NCBI GenBank assembly: GCA_030248195.1
Contig: JASAND010028097.1
Coordinates: forward strand, 1 to 64,000
Reading direction: 5' to 3'
DNA: 64,000 bases
Origin: Trissonchulus latispiculum
Taxonomy: Eukaryota; Nematoda; Enoplea; Enoplida; Ironidae
Shown here: in pieces, positions 22,401 through 36,100 of the stretch
Layout of the letters: each line of letters starts with the position of its first letter
How positions within the stretch are numbered: position 1 is the first letter of the stretch
Notes under the pieces: generated by a model
Databases searched by the model: none
What the model was told of the DNA's origin: nothing
What the model saw: only the letters and a program-made list of their open reading frames with translations
Translations under genes and position numbers: made by a program

Positions 22401-25400
22401 TATGAAAAATTGTATTTTGGCATCTGTGGTAAGAGGAAACCGTAGCTTAGCTATGTCATTCGGTGCGTTCTCCAGCTGCCACCTTGCTGTAGGTGCTGTC
22501 CCAAACACAGCACTGTCGATAACAAGCTATTGGTATAGAATTTTGGCATGTAGATAGTTTGTGACATGGCAACGCTCATTGCAATGTTACTGTGTGGTTG
22601 CGCTGCAGTAACGTGCCGCATAGGTGCCAGCACGGCCTATAACCAACTGTAATAGATAAGTCGCAATTCAACTGTCTGAAATTTTGCAGGCAAGTGCAAA
22701 AGAGCATTGCGTCAGGGTGGGTTCCTTCATTTCAGTAAAGTTTTAGTCTGGTTGCGTGCGCCGCAGTAGAGTGCTGCTGAAGTACAGCACGGCCTAAACA
22801 AAAACTGCTAGAAATAGGTTGAAGTCGTCTGAAATTTTGTAGGCATGCGCAAAAGAGCCTTGCAAATCCTTCCAAATACGTTTTCTTCATTGGCGGTAAA
22901 CTTTGCATCTTGTTGCGCTGCAGTACAGTGCTGTCGAAGTACAGAGCGGCCATTACATTTGTAGTTACAGATAAGTTGCAATCGTCTGAAATGTTGCAGG
23001 CAAGTGTAGAGGAGCATTACAGATAGAGTCAGGTCAGGTTTCTTCATTTTAATTAAAATTTTCATTTGGTCTTGCTCACGGTTTTTTTTTTGTGTCCAGG
23101 AGCGTGTCCAGACACAAATTTTCTTAGCTGGACACAAAAATTTTTAGCTGGACACAAGGTAGACACAGCTAAATTTTTCATAGAGAAGTGTCCAGAAAAA
23201 ATTCCTGAGCATCCCAAATCTTTAAAAAAGCTCTAACTTTTCTGGGGGGCTGTCGCCCCCCAGACCCCCCCGCTCTTATCCTTACATTTTTTCTCCTTTA
23301 GGCTTTGGCCACCTATCTTAACTTGGTTAATCGTTCCGCAACTATGTACCTACCTCCTATGCTTAACATTTCTATTTTTACTTATTTCATTTAACTTAAT
23401 TTAATAATTTCTTAGAAAATCCACCTCTAGGGCGAAGTTTCTTTAGCAAATCCATGAAGTTAGTTCGATTTGGCAGTTGAAATTTCAAGGTAACTTTAGC
23501 CATTATTTGTGCAAAAATTAGCCAATATTAACTTCTTAGAAGGCTAGTTTTCAAAAAATTCTTCGGCTTCTGGGGGGCTCCGCCGAAAAAAACTGCGAAA
23601 TTCCGCACTTTTTTTTGAAAATTCCGCAACTTTTTTCGGAACTCTGCGTAAAGTTCCGCAAAAATTTTTGACCTTGAGTAGAAATTTTCAGTTACCTCTA
23701 ATAATAAATACAAGTGTTTCAGGTACTTTTTGCAGAAAATTCCAAAAAATTTTGGCGCCTTCGGCGCGAATTTCAATATTCATACCTTTTCGTCCTATCC
23801 GAGATAGAATAATTAGTGAAGGCTTATGCAATGAAATTCTTTTAGCATATACGTATATAAACTAATTTCCTTTCAAAGTTTTGAGTGTTTCCATCAAGGA
23901 TTTTCATCAGTTTTACGAAATTTTCTCAGCTTCTGGGGGGCTCCGCCCCCCAGACCTCCCGCATCTCTACGTTTAAATCTTATATTCTTGTCAAAAACAC
24001 CACGTACACATGCTTCGACTTTTGAAATATAGTTGTAACTTGGTTAATACGTACTATATGTTCGTTAAATGTTAAAAATACGTTTAAATACAACCTAGTT
24101 AATAAAATTCATGTTATATTTGAAAAACTAAAAAATATGAATTTCGCAATTTTTTGCGAAATTCCGCAAAAAATTTTGGAGGTCTGCGTAAAAGTTCGCA
24201 AAAAGTTTCGACGAAAAAACACCCCCAGACTTTGTTCCTGTGGGTTGTGACGTCAACAAGAAAAGTGTGGCATCAGTGACCCTTGCAAATTGCTAGACAA
24301 TTGCAAACAATAGACAACTATATATATATATAATTTATTCGCATAATAACAAATTTTATTCCTACACTAAAATAGCGCGTTAAATACCACTTATATAATA
24401 TATTATATATTATATAATTATATAATATATTATATTAGCGCTGCGCGAAATTTTGTTTCTGGACACAACTTTTCTTAGCTGGGCACAAATAAAATTAGCT
24501 GGACACAAGTTTGACACAGTCCCGATTTTCAAAAAAAAAACCCTGGTCTTGCTGAAGCAGTGCACTTCCTACAGCTAACAGATAACTGTGTGCAACTTTC
24601 TAAAATGTTGCTTGCTACCGTGTAGTGCTAGTGGGACTTATGTCAAATTGGACCATCTTGGAAATTGGAACTTTTCAAGCTTCTTTGTTCTTTTGTTTCG
24701 GCTTTATTTATTTTATGAAGCTTTTAAGTAACATGTTTACTTAAGCTTTACTGAGAGCCTTAAATACGAAATAGGACAAGTATAGAAGATGCTCCGATGG
24801 AGCATGAAAGTGCAATATGGGTGACATTAGGTTTTACGGGGACGGACAATGGGAGGGCAGGTTGTAAATGACAAGAGGACTAGGTTAAAAGAGCACTAAT
24901 ATGGACAAGCTGCGCTGAACAACCCATATTCACGGTTACTTATATGCTCCACTCCACACTTTACATATTGCATAATATATCTAAACTACGTATTTCAGCT
25001 TTCTAGCTGATTTTGAAATATTAAGCCTGTATTATTTTAAATAAACGATGCAGTTTTAATTAAAGCGTTGTATTCTGCACTGTCAATGCAGAATCTGGGT
25101 CGTTACGTATTTTTCAGTTTATGTTGTATTAATTCGAAAAAAACAAACAAAATATTTACAATATATGTCCTTAATGTCTATACCTGCCAAGCCACCTTTG
25201 GTGACGACAGTTTCGTAAGTCATCGTCAAAGTATCAGATTCATCGCTAGGAATTCTGTTTACCAAAAATTACCGATAACTTATCAAAATATAAATAAAAG
25301 AAAAAATTAAAACATTTATATACCGCTTAATTAATACGCACTACACAAAAGTGCAAGGTGATGAAATAGCATTTACGGATCGCTTTGTTATGCCCGACCA

Positions 25401-27074
25401 TTCCTGATTGTGGGACTCATCAGGGGCTTACAATCAGGTTTAAATTTTTAGTAGAAAATTAAAAATTTAATTTTTGACAGTGAACAGTTAAGTTAATGCG
25501 AAAACTGTTTATCGCTATAATAATATATTATTGGTCCATATTAGTGCGCTTTTAACCTAGCCCTCTTGTCATTTACAACCTGCTGCTCTCGTATTCTATT
25601 CGAATCTTATATCAACTGACAAGTTTTGTCTACAGTAAACGAATCGTTACGGCAGTCTTGAGAAAATACAAAAATTACTGAAAATTGGACGATTACTAAT
25701 TGATTATATAAAATACTCACGTACTGTTCGGAGGGAGTTATAAATACTCAAGAAATCATAATTCTCTTCAAATATTTCTTCTTTACCCATTTTATGAACA
25801 ACAGACAACCTTAAAACTTGAAATTGGTCGCTTTGGGTACCCGGATTCCGGAGCATAGGTGTACCTTGAGAAATCGTTGGGGGAGGGGGTAGCCGAAATT
25901 TAGGGTGGGTGGGGTCAGCCGCTTTGAGGTGGGGTGGGGTCCGGAAAAATCGAATTTGGGGGGGTAAAAATTTTTTGGGCAGAAATTTAGAAAAAATTCG
26001 CAAAATTTGCTAAAAAAGCGTTATTTCCAACTAAAAACCAAAAATATTTGGATGGATGGATGGATGGAATGGACTAACCGCCCCACAGTACTTAGAATCA
26101 AAATCACGTACTGTGGACCCACCTCTGGATTGCATCAGTATGCCCCTAGGTCCCTACTACTCACACCAACAGTAAGGTATATATACGCATGTGTATATAT
26201 ACTTACAAAGCAGCATCAAAAATAAACAAAAGTAACTCCACAAGGTCTCCTCAAAGCCCCTCATAAAGATGCAATCCACAGCGATGACTCACTATATGTA
26301 TAAAACCAATTGACATACTAATGTATATATAAGTAAGTTTATACTTACATTATACACATAGGCGTAGATAAGGGGGGGGGCGCCCGGGGGGGGGCCCCCC
26401 CCCCGAAGCACCTTTGCCCCCCTGGAAATTTTGCCAGTGGAAAAATTTTTAAGCCGCGCGAGCTTGCACCAGTTTTTGCTGGAATAGTAGTCTGAAATTA
26501 ATATAGGTTTCAACCATTAATTTTTCAAAAAATTCGCTCGCTCTGAGCCAAATAAAAGGCGATTTTGTGCGAAAGTTAGGTACTGGGAAAATAGGTTTAA
26601 AACGTAATATTTCTAAAAATTTTCTGCTGGGGCAGCGCTCCCATATATGCTGCTTGTCTGCGTTCTTACTCATATTGGTAACTACCATGACAACTTGATA
26701 TTGGTTATTTCATTTTCCTAAAATAAATGTTTCTGTCTTTAGTCTTGCAGATGTGGCACTTAATAAAGAAAGTGCTCAAAAGTCTTCTCAGGGAGTCTAA
26801 ATATTAAAAATTCTGCAACTTCCGGAGGGCTCTGCCCCCAGACCCCCGCGGGTTCTATTTCATCGAGACATTTGGTTTCTCCACAGCGCTTCCATGCGTA
26901 CAATGCTAGCTCATTATAATATTTGCTGATCTGAAATAAAACAGCAAGAAAGTGCTTTGAAAAATTGCTTTCATGTCTAAAATATCAAAAATTCTCAACT
27001 TCTGGGGATTCAATAGCAATTCTGTTCAAATAATGTAGAAAGTTAAAAATTTTCAACTTTGGTATATATTAAAG

Positions 27075-27157
<83 letters not shown>

Positions 27158-30100
27158 GGTTTTTTTTGGTTGCGGACAAGTGTGCATTTTTTGTGCATTT
27201 TTGAAAAATAGTGTGCATTTTGGAAAAAATGTGTGCATTTTTAAAAATTGCTTATTTTGAACTATAACGTACATTTTTGGCCGTAATTTTGTGTTCTACG
27301 CATTTTTTACTTCAACTGGAATCCCACGCTATAGTTGATGTTTTGATGACGATTTTAAATCTTAACTGGTTAGCACACGTATACTGATATTTAGGCAAAT
27401 GCAGAACTATACAAACTAACATATATAGGTGTCGGGTTTTGACACCTGCAATGCTCTGAACCTATTAAGCGCAAAATTGTGAATAACATAAAATCAACAT
27501 AGGATTGTCAATTTGCTGCCAAATTTACTTATATAATTCAAGAATTTCTTCAAAGTAACGATAAAATCCGAGCTGAAATTACGTATTGGTGTAATTCAGC
27601 CCTGTTCTGCGGGTAGCCATTTAATATATATATATCTAACGTAATAATGCAGAAATTAGATTGAAAGTCGACGCCGGGAAGGTCTGTGGGCGGAGTTCCC
27701 CAGAAGTTGGGAATTTTTTGGAATTTTGAACACGAAAGAAATTTTTATGAACAATTTCTTACCATTTTAACAGATTAACAAACGGCAATAAGAGAGCTAG
27801 CATTGCACACGTCGTACCGTTGTAGAGGAAGAAAATGCTTTAAGAAAAATTGGCTTAATCCAGCCTTTTATTTTTGACGATGAAGGAACGCACACTAGTA
27901 TAAATATACACTTACAATCTAAAGCAAAAATATTTCAATAATTAGTGGCTTTAGTGAGGAAGAATAAAACAAAGAAAGGTTGTAGCGACGTTGCCATGAC
28001 CGAAAAATAGTACGTAAGAAAAAGCGGGGGTCTGGGGGCGGCAGCCCCCAGCTAAAAGCTAGAGCTTTTTTTAAAATTTAAAGCACTTTGGAAATTTTTT
28101 AGAGCATTTTGTGGTTAGCGGAAGCAAAATTTGACTGTGCATTTATGTGTGCATTTTTAAATTCGAGTGTGCATTTTGGGAAAAAAGTGTGCATATGCAC
28201 AGTAAAATGCACAAAAAAAAACCCTGATATATGTTTCTCTAGCAGTTTTTCGTGAAAATCAGAAAAATGTCAGCTTTAATAATTAAGTCGTTTTTGGTGA
28301 AAATCTGAGAAAATTTCTCAAGTCTACTAAATAAGAATTAAAGCTGCAGTACCCGTTTTTGGTAAAAATCTAAAAAACTCAATTTTACTTTTAGAAACAT
28401 TGAAAGCTGAGTGTGGGTCGAGGTAAAAAATTGCTCGATTTCGGGGGGGGGGCCGGCCCCCCCACCCCCCCCCCCCCCGACTTGCCAAAAATCCGCCCTC
28501 CCCGAAGCAATGACCTATCTACGCCACTGATTATACATATATAAAGCGTATACGCTTTATGTTAATTTAAGGACAATTTCCAAAATTGTAATCAAGTGGG
28601 ATTCGCCATCCCAAGTAGGCTTAGGAAAAAACAGAATTGTTTCACATATATACGCATAAAAATGAAATAAACATTTTTTGTATAAAAAAGAGATGAAAAA
28701 AACTGAAGCTTCGTATAGTCAGAATGCAATTTACAAAAGTGGCTTTAAATAGGAAAAAGATTTTATATATGTCTTCAAAATAGAAAATCACAAAAGACAA
28801 AAATATCAAAAACAAAAAACTTTTTGTATCTACGACACAAATGTCATAGATACGAAGTCATTACGCTGTCCCCTGGCGTCGATATCCTGCATCCTATTCT
28901 ACCTACCCCGAAACTAGGGACCCCAGCCAGCACGAGCAACGAATTGCTTTACATGAGAGGCAAGAAAGTGTAAGATAAAGTCAACAGAATAAAGCAAATC
29001 GTTGGACCTTGCTCGTAACTGGATAGACTGCAGCATACCTGTCCATTCCATCCGGGGAATCCCTGGGGCCATTTAATAATAAAAAACCGACATACACAAC
29101 CACCTAAGAGCGGGGCAAAAGTGAAACAGCCAAGTCACTGCTGGGTCCACAGCTACAGGAGTTTATAATAGATTAAGGAAAACAAATACTAAAGTACAGA
29201 TAGGGAACGGTTAGAGGTGCACATAGGTTAGTACCTTTAACGTGCACCAGACTCAATTGAAAAATCCATCTTGCCAATATATTAGTTATAACCCAAAGTC
29301 AAACGCATTATATATATGATAAAGTTTGGTGTTAAAAGGTGAGATAGTTAGATTTAAAAAATTTTGAAATCACCCCCGTATAAAAGAAAGCAAATTTGGT
29401 TTATACTCCTGTAATTTCCTTTTAAATGTAGATAAGGAATTTGAATTTACCAAGCTATCAGGCAGAGAGTTCCACATATCACAAACTCTTGCGAAATAAA
29501 ACGTTTCCGTATGTGTTCTGAGAAATCTATGTTGTTGCAGCTGTAACTGGTGTCTTCTCACACCCATAAAGTGCGCATAACTGAATAAACAATCAAATGG
29601 AACATCAACAAGATTGTAAACAATTTTATACAACATACACAAATCAGCCATTAATCTACGCAATTCCAAACTGTCAAGGTTTAATGCAGTCAGCCTATCC
29701 GAATAACTTAGCTGAGTCAACCCTGGAATTCTCTTAGTATAACGTTGAACTGATTCCAAAAGACGAACATCCTTCAGATAACCGGGGCTCCAAACCTCCG
29801 TTGCATACTCTAACAGTGGTCTAACATACGTTATAAACATATTTTTTAGAAAAAGCGTATCTCTAGTTTTGAAAACACGATAAATTAGAGCAGAACACTG
29901 TGAAGCTTTAGAACGGATTTTAGAACAGTGTTGGGAGAAATCAAGTTTTGGGTCAATTAATACGCCTAAATCCTTTACATTTTCCAAAGACGAAATTTCG
30001 CTACCAAGCAAACGGTATTTATGGTTAAGAACGGAAAAATCTACTCGTGACCTAGTCGGAATTAACCGCAGACTGCCACATTTAGGAACAGAGATACGCA

Positions 30101-33100
30101 ATTGCCAGTCAGAAACCCATTGACATATTATACTATCCAAGTCCTCCTGCATTTTAAACTGACAATCCAAAGAAGTCACACATTTATATATTTTGGCATC
30201 ATCCGCAAACATTTTTATAGAACTATACTTCACAACATCCGGAAGATCGTTTATGAAAATCAGAAACAATAAAGGGCCGAGCACAGAACCTTGTGGCACA
30301 CCGCTTCTAACTTGAGACCAACCAGAGTAGGAATCGCCTCTTTGAAGTCTGTCAGTAAGAAAGGACTTAATCCACTTCTGTAATTTTGAAGGGAAACCGT
30401 ACTTTGATAATTTCAACATCAACTTTGAATAACAAACAGTATCAAAAGCTCTAGCAAGATCAATGTAAACAGCGTCAACACAATGACCAGCATCAATACA
30501 ACGAGCCCATTCTGTGGTAGACAAGAGCAGCTGTGAAACAGTAGATTTACGACTTTGAAAGCCATGCTGATTGCAATTGATTAACTTATTCTGTGTCAAA
30601 TGCTGTGACATAGCCGATTTCAGTATGGCTTCCATAACACGACAACAAACTACAGTTAGGCTAATAGGGCGATAGTTGGTAGGTTCTTGTCTTGAACCTT
30701 TCTTAAAAATAGCACTAATATTTGCAGTTTTCCACTGTAAGGGTAGTTCACCAGTATCATATGAAACTTTAAAAATTTTATAAAGAGGGTAAGAAATATG
30801 ATTAGCTATTTTTTTGAGAAAGATTGGAGGTATGCCATCAGGACCAGTGGATAACTTATTCGGCAACTTATTTAAAAATTTATAAACTACTTCAACACTG
30901 AACACAACCTCACTCATTATCTCATTTGTTCTAGCATTAAAAGGAACAGATACATCGTTATCATTTATAAAAACAGAACTAAAGACAGAATTCAGGCATT
31001 CCGACTTATCAACATCATCAAAAGCCAGTTCACCGTTACTTTTCCGTAAGGACGGGAGCGTATCATTGCAGTTTAGCATTCTACGTACGTAACTATAAAA
31101 TTTAGGTAAATTCTGATTTGTAGAGATCGACGCTTCAAATTTTGCTTGATCATTTTTGAGAGATTCAGATAGCTGTTTGCTTACAAGTTTGTGATCAGCC
31201 AAATGTCTAGGTAACTTTGATAACTTTTTCCTGTTGATCAAATTATGACTTGCTCTGGATACAGGAAAGTTTTTACGATTCTTAATCGGTGTAAGCGGTA
31301 CATAATGCTGCACAGCTTCTTGCACAGCATAAGTAAAAACTTCCCACATGTCATTTACACCAGTACACAGACTAAACATATAATCCCAATCAAGAAAATC
31401 CAGAAACGCAGCAATATCAGAGTAATTGGCTCTACGGAAATTTCTACGCATTTTGTGTCGTGCATGATTTTGAATCCATAGGTTGGGCGTAAAGGACACG
31501 ACATTATGCATGCTGTTACCCAAAGGAGCCAATATTTCCACATCAGAAACGCTATAGTTATTGCAACCAAGAATTAAATCCAAGGTGTTAAAAGGAGGCA
31601 CAACACTAGTACCTTCACGAACAAACTGATGCATGCCAACGTCAGTAACCAAATCCAAGAACAAAACAGCATCACCTAAGCCATTACTATGAGGTATATT
31701 CCAGTTTATGCCCGGTTGATTAAAATCACCAATTATGTAAAAAGAAGCACAATTTTCAATTCCCATTTTAATATTATTAATTACATTATTTATATCAGAG
31801 ATCCCCGGGGTGGGAGAATGATAGAAAGTACCGAACCTGTGCCTGACATTTTGGATGAATATGTCCACCCAAAGACTTTCGCAATTTTGCCCCGACAAAT
31901 TTGGCAAAAATACATGGCGGACATTTGCATTTATATATACAGCTACACCACCACCTAGATTTGTACGATCCATGCGATACAAAACATAACCATCTATAGC
32001 AAAAGGACCGTCATTCTCATCAACAGTAGGATTAAACCACGTTTCAGTAATGAAAATTCCAAGAGGTTTAATATTTGCGCTAGCTACTTTTAGCCTCAAT
32101 TCAATAATTTTGTTTCTCAATGATGTAGCATTAATCAACCAACAAGGAGCTTTTGAGAAAACATTGCTTACGCTAGACGAGGGTGACAGATCCTATTGCT
32201 CCTCTATAACAACATTTACCTTATTTGCCTTATCATAAAATCGGCCATTTCGAATAACCACATTCTTGTTCCCAGTCTTCTTCCGATATTCATCCAAATC
32301 TTTCCGTAGGTTCATATCCAGTTGACGCTCGCGTTCAGTCAAATCTGGCCTAGTCCAGATTTCATTCCATAAATCTTTTTCATTTTGCAAGGACGAAAGT
32401 CCGTACAGAAATGTTTGACGAGCTTCCTGATGCCGAAAACTGATCTTGATGATTCTAGGTTTGGTAGCATTCTTTTTCTTCACCCCGTCACGGAAAACAT
32501 CACTGATTTCGTCGACCGGAATACCTAGCTTCGAAGCCATTTCATCGATTTCCGTTCGATCCTTTGCTTTCACAGAAGCCATATCCAGATCTTTGCCGTT
32601 TTCGCCAGTTGGTTCTGGTAGGCGGAAAAGCACTAAACGATCTTTTTTCGAGTCGCGTACCACAACCTCTTCAACTTCAGATCAGCAGTTGTTGGGATAG
32701 GGCGTGATTCCAGGGAACCCAGGCGATTCAAGACTGATTCCAAATGCTTCTCCAAAGCAGCAACCCTGGCAACCAGGGCAGACGATTCGGCCGTAGATTC
32801 CGGATCAAGAACAGTAGTAGCATTTGCAGCCAAAGCTACCTGAGATTCCAATTGGGAGCACCGCTGCGGCAATGCCTTGCAATCAGTACAAGGCAGGGAC
32901 AGAATTCTGAGCACCCCGAGTTTCTCAAGTCCGATATAGGTCTTATTTTCAATATTAACGCAAGCTGCGTGACAGCTGGAAGGGCATAGCGGGCAGGTTA
33001 TCACATGGTCCTGTGATCCAATAATCTAATGAAGCTGCAAATATAACAATTCGGCCTTTCAGAAACAGACCCTCTGCTTCCACGGTTAACAGAATTTGGC

Positions 33101-36100
33101 ATGATGGAGCAAAACGGCAACTATATATATAAGGAATAAATCTGAAGAACAAAAACAGTGGCCCAGGCAAACTGTGAGCAAAAGAGAAATCGAGAGTAAG
33201 ATCCAAAATAGCACTGGTACTATGTTACGAACACACAAGAACAAAGTTCGTATTAGCTGGTTGCGGTTCCGTTGCGTTGCTGATTATCGTTGATTATACG
33301 TTGCAAATAGGCCGATAATTTATGACAGCTCACAGTCCACCTGAATCAAATGGGTTATATTTCTTCATTTTTCCTCATTTATTCGAAAAAACTTAGATTT
33401 TTTGCAAAAATTTCGAATTTTTCCAAAAAGTTTCGAATTTTTACTTATTTTGAGGCAAAATTTTCAAAATTTTGAGGGTGGGGTCTGGCAGATTTGGGTG
33501 GGTGGGGTCTGGGATTTGGCCATTTGGGGGTGGGGTCTGTCTCCAAAATTTCGCGGGTGGGGTGGGCCCTTTTCCATTTGGGGGGAGGGGTTCCCCCCCA
33601 CCCCCCCCAGGTACACCTATGTTCCGGAGCACCGAAAATCGGAGCTCAGTCGGAGCACATCATTAGAATTTATATTAGACAGTTCGGAGGTCTTGAATTT
33701 TAAGTGGATTACAATGTCAAGACGTGTTTTCATTACGTATTAATTATTTGTATTAGTGTTTGCAGTGATTTTAGGTTTTTCCTCCGCCTTTATTGGTTTC
33801 CTTTGAAAGTACTGTACACGAGCTTATATGGCACAACCAAAATGATTTCTTCGCCTTCACGACAAGGACCATTTCTGATAACATTTAATGTTATGCTTTG
33901 GTTTTTGTTAGCAATGAATGTGTACTGGTTTCATGTAAGTGAATTGGAACCCTTTTTAGAGAAAGGTTTTCGCATTATATAATTCACTTTTATTTTCTGT
34001 GAAACTAGTGAGTTTTGTGTGCACTGCCAGTAGCTATTTGTAGATTATTTTTCGAGTCTATTGTTCATTCTATTATTAACGAAAACGTTAACGTAAACGT
34101 AACATAATGTTAATGCAGGAAAGTTTTTGATCTGAAAAATATTGTTCGGGCTGTGGAAGTAAAGTAAATGTGGGTGTCTGCAAACAAATTTCAGGGAATT
34201 GACTCTTCCTTATTGAAGACAAAACAAACCAAACAAAATAAATAAAGCAGAAATTAATTTTGCCTCCTCCCATCCCTGGAGTCTCCCCTCGACATGGCAA
34301 CTTTGTCTGTCTCTGTACTACAACTATGCTGGTCAAATACTAAAATTAATTTGTGACTTCGATTCAATTCCTAATTTGCAGCTACTCTGAGTCTGATCCA
34401 TTCAATTATATTTATATGCTTCAATAAATACGATTAGCAGTACTAATAATATTAAACCGATTTATCATTGTCATTTCTGTAATAATATGTGTTATATGCT
34501 ATTACGTAGTATAAAGTCAAAAGCAGCTCTAAATGTAGTCGTATGGATTGAGTCATTTTTACCAATATGACTGGCTATCTATTTGTGTACGTCTTTGCAC
34601 TGTTTCAGTTTATTCTCGTGCTGTTAATCAAGGTAGCTACTGGACAAGTTACTGAGATACAGGATACCAGAGAGATTGATATAGTAAGTACTGATAATCT
34701 CAGTGTCTGTGCTCTGCTCAGTATCTGTCAGTTCATAACTCTTTTAGTTCCAGTCAGAAGTCCAGGTTATACACTTATTGATTCAGGCATTACCTACTGT
34801 ACCTACTCCTGCCTGAAAGTAGCACAACTATATACATAACTTCGCCTAACTAGTGGATAATAGATGGTCTTTCCTTGAAATCAAAGGTGTTCTGTCAAGA
34901 AAGACTATACACGTGTATAGATACATAGGATAGATAATTGGTCGTAGTCTTAGAGGAACCTCATCAGCTAGAGTTCACAGATGAGTAAGCTAGTCTGATT
35001 CAACTAGCATCCACATACACAAAAGTAGTCAACTTTGGTAACAGTGATATCCATTCAGAGCTATACACCTAGGTTGATGGATTTTAAACTTACTTGTTTA
35101 TATATCAGCATAGTTACCTGGGATGTTCTTCTGAGGACTACTCAGTATTTCCTTGTTCCAAACGGAGTATAATTTAGTTAGCTTGTTGAAATGCCAATAC
35201 ATGTGACCATTGTGTCTTATTTGTATATCAAGTTTGTTATAGGTAGTTTTTATTGTAGGAAGAGGAAATTGAGAAATCGAAAGGAACCAGTGCTGCTGCT
35301 GGAGATGCATCGTCTACTTTCTATCAAAATGGAAAATTTCAAAAGTACGTACGTATATTATATATAGTGAGCGCAGGTTGGTTTTGATTAGTTTTGTGTT
35401 GAACTAATGCCTGTTTAACTGTGCATTGATTATGTGCGTATATAATAAGTAAGGGCTTTTCGCTATAGTTAATTTTTCGATAACCCAAGAAATTAGCTCA
35501 CGCACAGTTAATGATTCTGGACTGATAGTGTGTGCTTTTATTGATATTAATCTTTAAAGTCTGTTTTGAAATCTGCAAATAAACACGCCTGCGCAATAGG
35601 AAACAGAGGACCTTTTGAAGCCCTTTCTGAGCATATTGCTGACAGCTTTGTTTGTAGATACTATCAGTTGATTGATGCTGTGCTTTAATGCGCTGAAGAT
35701 TTGCTTGCGCTAAAGATAGTGTGCATATGCATGCTAGCACTATTAGTAGCCAGATGTGAAGTCAACCATTTTCCTGTTTGTAGACAAACTGGAAAGTTCT
35801 TGTATCTGAAGAAAGCACTGGCGTAACTAGGGTCTCCATTACATAGCGTGGATAGTGCCGACCCCTATACACAGCTTAGCTAACAATATGCTCTGGGCGA
35901 TCTACAATTTGAATTTTAACTCCTGTTTATAAATTATATATAACTAAGCTTTCGGTTAACAAAGTTCATAGCACTTTCTAGCACTGTTAGAATTCAGCCC
36001 TTAAAACACTATGTTTTTCGGCTGATTATGGATTGTGCTTATTAAGCGCTCACGTACCTGTAAATTGTATCTTTGTATTTTTAGTGACATGGATACAGGA

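Larger units (their letters stand above)
26357..28529. mobile_element. hAT element with GGCGTAGATA termini
   Basis: The termini CATAGGCGTAGATAAGG and CCTATCTACGCCACTG are imperfect inverted repeats flanked by the exact 8-bp duplication ATTATACA (26349-26356 and 28530-28537). C and G homopolymer runs lie just inside both ends. No transposase frame is present. It hosts a further element at 27155-28226. Confidence 0.9.
29369..33352 (-). mobile_element. CR1-like LINE retrotransposon, nearly full length
   Basis: On the - strand there is a ~250-bp 5' leader from about 33352, ORF1 (33102-32193, with two frame breaks), an amber stop, and a long intact ORF2 (to 29370). The ORF1 zinc-finger plus coiled region, then endonuclease and RT with FADDA, fit the CR1/Jockey clade. 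It is inserted in the 25854-33621 hAT-bounded element. Confidence 0.85.
25854..33621. mobile_element. 7.8 kb hAT-bounded element hosting nested transposons
   Basis: The termini CATAGGTGTACCT and AGGTACACCTATG are perfect inverted repeats flanked by the 8-bp duplication TTCCGGAG (25846-25853 and 33622-33629). GGGTGGGGTC words lie inside both ends in the same orientation (25880-25970 and 33475-33570). The interior has been invaded by 26357-28529 and by a LINE. With these removed it would be a MITE of roughly 1-2 kb. It sits in the largest ceramide synthase intron. Confidence 0.88.
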
